DNA from: Costus lasius
Taxonomy: Eukaryota > Streptophyta > Magnoliopsida > Zingiberales > Costaceae
Reading direction: 5' to 3'
Length of the DNA: 64,000 nucleotides
NCBI GenBank assembly: GCA_027563935.2
Contig: CM050453.2
Location: 10,496,001 to 10,560,000 of the forward strand
Both the position numbers and the translations under genes were made by a program. The notes below the pieces were generated by a model. It was not told where the DNA came from and made no database searches. It saw nothing but the letters and a program-made list of their open reading frames with translations. Below, piece by piece: positions 59,777 through 64,000 of the stretch (positions within the stretch are counted from its first letter, which is position 1; each line of letters begins with the position of its first letter).

Positions 59777-61291
59777 TCAACGCCGACTGGCGAGCCACCG
59801 CTCCTGCTCGGCGCAGTTAGCCTCGTAGCACTCTTTCCAGGTCTGTTCCCTCTTGCGTTGGAGCATCTCGTAGTTCGCACGTTGCCTTGCGTTGTCTTCC
59901 GCTTCTATCTCCTCCCAAGACTTCGGTGAAGTCTTTTCCTCCACTGCTTGCTTATACGTCTTTTTCTCCTATGGAGGATTCGTATCTCCGGAGCTCGTCT
60001 TCTGCTCGATGTTGCTCTTGCCGACTGCGTCTTTCGGCTCTGCTTCTGCGGGGGTCGGTGATGATCCTCCTGCGACCACTGAGGCAATGCGCACAACTCC
60101 TATGTGAGCATCTACTGGTTCCTCGTCATGCACCACCGCCAGTTTCTCCGCTAGCTCCCGATGCACAATCGCTGCAATCGCGTTCACCCTCTGTCGATCC
60201 GGACAGTCGCGTATCCGGTGCGGTCCCTTGCACAAGAAGCAGGCAATCGGTCTCAGTTGACCCTGCCCTCTCTCTGCAGGTCGAGCATGCTCCTGCCACG
60301 CTGGTTGTCCTCCGTTCCGTCGGGGAGAGAGCCTCTCTCTCTCTGGCGCTCTAGGTCTCGGTGGAGATGGTCGCTTCGGAGGCGACCTCTGTGCTCTCTG
60401 AAAGGTCGTCCCCGAAGTCCTCTGGTCCACCAGAGACTCGGCTATAGCTGCAGCCGTCCTCCAGTCCTGCGGCGCATGTCTTCGGACCTCCGTTGCCGCC
60501 TAGGGTTGGAGATTCCAGAAGAAGAAGTACCTCCTATCTCCCTCCGCCATCTCAGGTAGCTCCAACATCAGCGCGGAGAACGCCCTGACATACTCCTGGA
60601 TCGTCCCTGTGTGCTTGAGCCGATCCACCGCCTCTCGCGCTTGGTCCACCGAGTTTCCGGGAAGGAACTGCTGTCGCAGTTCCTCTCGGAACACCTCCCA
60701 AGTCCAACTAGCCGCCTCTGATGTTGAATCAACTTTGGTTCTCTACCAGAGTTTTGCATCATCTGAGAGATATGCTGTGCACACTCTCACTTTCTCCTGA
60801 TCTGTGACATGGTTAGCCTCAAAATATTGTTGCATGTCCCAAAGAAAGTTACCCAACACTTTTGCGGATCTGGCCCCTTTGAACATTGCAGGTTCTGGGG
60901 TGCGAACCTTCCCGTTGCCGTTGGGAGCCCCGTACTCCGCCCTGGTTGTTGTAGAGCCACCCCCTTGGGCCTGCGCCAGTGCCATGGGCGTCACCGCAAG
61001 ATCTGCCAATATCTGCTGTTGCGCTGTAATGGAGTTGGCTAACTGTGTCGTTAAGGTCGCTACTTGTCCTTGCAAGGTTGCCACCTGCTATTGTAGCGCC
61101 GCCATCCCTTCAAAATTTTGCTGGGCTTCAGCCATCCCAGCCAAAGTTTGTTGAAGGGCAACAATTTGCAACCTTTGCTCCTCTACCGTGCGATGTATTT
61201 CCTCCACCTGAGGAACTACCGCATCTCTGCTATTCCCAGTCAAACCGAGCACCTGCTCGATCCGGGCAATGCGATCTCCTTGATTCACCAT
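59777..61291 (-). pseudogene. Gag of gag-only element copy 1, one frame with four TAG codons
   Basis: From ATG at 61291 (MVNQGDRIARIEQVLGLTGN) a single frame of 505 codons runs to TGA at 59777-59779 without frameshift, interrupted only by TAG at 61088-61090, 60743-60745, 60500-60502 and 59969-59971. In order it has a coiled-coil-like Gln/Val/Leu-rich N-terminus (ALQQTLAGMAEAQ), a gag core (FLWDMQQYFEANHV, FREELRQQFLPGNSVDQ, LMLELPEMAEGD), a basic Pro/Arg linker and a zinc knuckle CFLCKGPHRIRDC (CX2CX3HX4C). A region with IVHRELAEKLAVVHDEEP follows, then a highly charged tail of about 63 residues. No protease motif follows. Two TAGs sit where tryptophan would be natural, one where glutamine would be. 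Confidence 0.85.
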
Positions 61292-61310
61292 GCTGTTGGA
61301 TCACTTTAAC

Positions 61311-61323
61311 CTCTGATACCTGT
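61311..61323 (-). other. Primer binding site of gag-only element copy 1
   Basis: In reverse it reads ACAGGTATCAGAG, with GGTATCAGAG matching initiator tRNA-Met, directly inside the right-hand LTR. Confidence 0.8.
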
Positions 61324-62688
61324 TGTCACGCCCCGGTCGGAACGGTCTAAAAACAGTGCTTATCTGCTTCCTAGAGCCGTCCGGCGGAACACCAGAACGT
61401 GATCGCGCTAGGGTTTCCGGACCGAATCTCGTCCCCAAATTTGAAACCCTAGTTCCCCGCTCACTTTTTCTTCCCAAATTACAATTCACTCAAGGAAAAC
61501 CCTAACCCTAATTAGGAAATCCGAAAAGAATCGAAAAACCCCAAAGAAAGTATACCTCAATCTGGATTTTGACCGAAGTCAAAATCAACTGTCGAATAAT
61601 TATATCACTGACGTCACGCCTGACGTCAGCCTTCAATTTCGCCGCGCGCGAAGATTATCCTTCTTGCTGACGTTCGCGTTGCGTCAGCGTCCGATCGAAA
61701 TCGAATTCGATTTCGTTTTACTGCGTTGACCGTTGACTCCTCGTTTCGAATGCCGCCGCGTTCGAAAACTCGTCGCTCGCCTTCGTCTTCCTCGCACGAA
61801 ACTAACGACGCCGCCTGCGTCGTCGTCTTTGTCGGCCGAGCACCGTTCGCAGCCCTCTACGCTGCCGGAGAAGAGGAAGCTGTCGCAACTCGTCTCTCCC
61901 AACCTCGTCGCCTCTGCCTGGCAGCCGCCCACCGCCAATGCTCTGCCGGAGCCGAGGAGTCGATGGAGAAGCGTCGCCGAGCACAGACACAGGGTGTAGA
62001 CGGGGAAAATGGAGAAGAAAGCTTCTATTCCTTCGTTAATCAAGCTACAAAACTCCTCCCTCACCTCTCTCTATCCCTCCCGTCGGCGTCACAGCCGCTC
62101 ACAGTGCTCACTGGTACACGCGATGCTCGTCGTCGTCGTAGGGAAACCTCTCACTCTGGTTCTCTCGAGCTGGAACCTCCTTTTAACGTTCCAAGCCGCC
62201 GCGCGCGTCCTCCTCTTCAAGCTCCGCGCCCGGGTCTCGCGTTTCGCGTGCCGCCTCCACGACTGCGTCTTCTACTCCAAATCGCCGAGACTTTCGCCAA
62301 CGTCCGAACTCTTCGCCCGCTGACCACATTCCAGCCGTCGCCGTCTTGCTCCATGCCCGCTTCAGTCGCTGCGTCCCCTCGGCATCCGCACGAAGCGGTC
62401 GCCCGAAGAAGACGACGCTGCGTGCGTCGTCCGCGTCCGAATTCATCTCGCCGCTATCCTCTGCATCTCGCATGCGTGGTGATGAAGATGCCGAAGTCCG
62501 CGTCTGAAGCCCTGTCCAAGCTCTGCGCCGCAGACTCCGTCCGAAGCGCTCGCGTTCGAGCGGCTTTGCGAGTCAACATCCCATGTTGACTAGGTATTCT
62601 CCCTCACGCGTAAGCTTTGTTCCTCCTCCTTGGGCTTGGGTCAGGCCCAATCTTCTCTGGGCTGAACCGGGGAGCCCAGGGCCTAACA
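61324..62688 (-). repeat. 5' LTR of gag-only element copy 1
   Basis: 1365 bp, same length as the left LTR. It is followed by the second TCAAG and then by the resumed exon. Confidence 0.92.
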
Positions 62689-62766
62689 TCAAGGAAGGAG
62701 GATTGGAGCTGGGAGATGCGCAACCACATCTGCCGCTACAACAGTGTTCCTGATGCCGCTTCTTAG

Positions 62767-63402
62767 GTAGGGCTAAGAAGCTACTGTCATTTTCCGCAAA
62801 GTCAGTGTAGTTTCTATCGAGTCTGCAACTTTTGATCTGATGGGTTACGGTGGATCGCAGCGTTCTCGAGTTGCCTTGTGCGGTTTGCAAGACTTGTAAC
62901 TCGTATAGATAGTGATCGTGGAAACTGTTTCATTTATGAAGTAGTTAGTTAGTTTGCTTTCAGCGTCGTTGGCCTCTCCGTACGTCCTTGGAGTTGGATT
63001 CCCTGTTCTTCATTTGTCTTCTTGCCACTTACACTCTGATTCCTTGAGAGGAAAATTAGAGGAAAAAAAAAGAAAAATGAGTTTTCTATTGTTTCCTTGG
63101 GCGGAAGGAAAAATTTGAGTCGAAAAGTAGATGGAAAAATTTATAATTTTTCCTTTGAAACTAACCCTTTCGAATCAGATGGAAAAATTGGAGAAAACAT
63201 AATACCAATTCGCTCAATCTTCGAAATTAATTTTTTTTTTCTTTTCCTTCCTCAGAGAAAATGAATAATATACCTTTTTTTCCCTGCAGTTTTCTTTCTT
63301 TGTAGTTTTTTTATTCCTTACAGTTTTCCTTCCCTTCAAGGAAACAAGGTGTTTGGAAAAAAAAAGGTGATTATATATGAGAGAGAATAAGAGCGTGTTT
63401 TC
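62767..63402 (+). other. Probable 3' untranslated region, then AT-rich sequence
   Basis: The first about 200 bp directly follow the stop of the gene remnant and look like its 3' UTR. From about 63050 to 63360, purine-rich (GGAAGGAAAAA) and pyrimidine-rich (TTTTTCCTTCC) stretches face each other and may be another fold-back element. No end or target duplication was found. Confidence 0.4.
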
Positions 63403-63867
63403 TAGGTAGGGGCGCCCTACCTATAATTTTCAACAGGGTGGATTTATCACCATCTATTTGGTATGGTGGAGATCTTAAAGTATTTTTTTTATATAGTAGA
63501 AATTTATATATGATGGTAGAAATTATGATGAAAAACTACAAATTTAGTGTCATATAATTTTTATCCTTGTTTAATAAAATATTTTTTATATTTTTAAAAT
63601 TTTTATATAACCATTTTTTATATTTTTTGAATTTTTATATATGGTAGAAATTTATCCAAGAGGGTAGAAATTTACTATTATATATTGCTGAGTAATGGAT
63701 CTACATGTTTCATATTTTTTTCCTAAATATTTTATTTTTTTATATTTTTTATATATGGTAGAAATTTATCTAAAATGGTAGAAATTTATTCACATCGTTA
63801 TCATCGCCCAAATGGACGATGATTATGAGATCCTAGCGAAAAAAATTAGGTACGGCGCCCCTACCTA
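63403..63867. mobile_element. Probable MITE with internally palindromic ends
   Basis: The 465-bp segment is bounded by TAGGTAGGGGCGCCCTACC (to 63423) and a matching TAGGTACGGCGCCCCTACC copy (63847-63867). Each end is itself a near-palindrome, so the ends match both directly and inverted. The AT-rich interior repeats a TATATGGTAGAAATTTAT motif at least four times. No clear target duplication was identified and no protein is encoded. Confidence 0.6.
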
Positions 63868-64000
63868 TAAAATTTCTCCAAAGAATAACCCTCCAACTTT
63901 AGCCCAAATTTAGGCGCAACAGTTCTATAAACAATATTAGTGCACTTCAAGTCGGTATTGAGTTTGGTTGGATTGGATGAGAAAATTCATCATGACATTT
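63868..64000. other. Unassigned sequence at window end
   Basis: Too short to interpret; no motif seen. Confidence 0.3.

Larger units (their letters stand above)
58357..62688 (-). mobile_element. Gag-only LTR retrotransposon (TR-GAG type), copy 1
   Basis: A 4332-bp element with two 1365-bp LTRs (58357-59721 and 61324-62688), TGTCACGCCCCGG to GGGCCTAACA. A perfect 5-bp duplication TCAAG (58352-58356 and 62689-62693) flanks it. The 1602-bp interior holds a primer site, a single gag reading frame and a polypurine tract, all on the minus strand, and nothing of pol. By eye the LTRs differ at about 23 positions (near 1.7%), almost all transitions. The insertion splits the last exon of the plant gene remnant. 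Confidence 0.93.
56137..62766 (+). pseudogene. Remnant of a conserved plant gene, last three exons, broken by a nonsense codon and an LTR element
   Basis: Three exons share phase 0 and consensus splice sites: 56137-56241 (YMELLKGKAHIPRISNLRG to IIDGKR, donor GTAAGA), 57629-57685 (ARITKEDLGDHV, TGA, EFHFSE, donor GTATGC), and the last exon at 58133-58356 plus 62694-62766. The last exon reads SAPEFWRNLDPSLKGTG, RYFHPDGS, VWGGHECTYSI, IREHYVRINRW, and after the insertion KEDWSWEMRNH and CRYNSVPDAAS then TAG. The pattern is that of a conserved plant protein; I think of F-box family C-termini but cannot confirm it. TGA at 57665-57667 stands where tryptophan is expected. The 4.3-kb element is inserted within the arginine codon after AIS. 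Upstream exons were not found. Confidence 0.7.

Overview
This is a window of plant nuclear DNA built almost entirely of transposable elements nested in one another. Several signals point to a flowering plant: Ty3/gypsy and Ty1/copia elements primed by initiator tRNA-Met, an L1-clade LINE of plant type, hAT-type MITEs with 8-bp target duplications, a plant mobile domain (PMD) remnant, and one spliced plant gene remnant. The species cannot be fixed from the sequence. No intact host gene is present.

Left part (1-18810). A small hAT-type MITE (479-671) lies beside a decayed minus-strand PMD gene (about 1430-3070). A plus-strand Ty3/gypsy element P follows (LTR to about 4806, gag-pol 4968-8594). 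A young minus-strand chromovirus of Tekay type (8595-18266) is inserted in the integrase zinc-finger region of P. Its LTRs differ by about 1%, and its polyprotein is broken only by one homopolymer slip and two TAG codons. The right LTR is cut at 18266 and joined to a second copy (18267-18810) of the P LTR segment that carries CACGGCC palindromes.

Middle (18811-49385). A degraded minus-strand copia element B spans 18811-36408. It contains a gag-only LTR element (21724-25156), a solo LTR of its own kind (26742-28715), a hAT MITE (28766-29202) and a LINE (about 31184-34932) in its right LTR. From 36409 to 49385 lies a reversed LTR of another family. It is interrupted by a second LTR of the same family (36511-37965) and by minus-strand copia element A (38325-48821, target duplication CTGAT). 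Element A holds an unrelated short LTR (43131-48208), which is itself split by a plus-strand copia element of Ale type (43239-48137).

Right part (49386-64000). This holds a TACCCG-rich hAT MITE (50062-50602), a 35-36 bp minisatellite split by a third LTR of the CACGGCC-bearing family (50978-52450), and an AT microsatellite. The remnant of a conserved plant gene follows, with exons at 56137-56241, 57629-57685 and 58133-58356 plus 62694-62766. Its last exon is interrupted by a 4332-bp gag-only LTR element with identical-length LTRs (1365 bp each) and a perfect TCAAG duplication, and its second exon carries an in-frame TGA. A probable MITE with internally palindromic ends (63403-63867) closes the window.

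How the parts work together: the gag-only elements keep a primer site, polypurine tract and gag frame but have no pol, so they presumably depended on enzymes of other gypsy elements. Most of the sequence records insertion, decay and deletion, not a working gene set.
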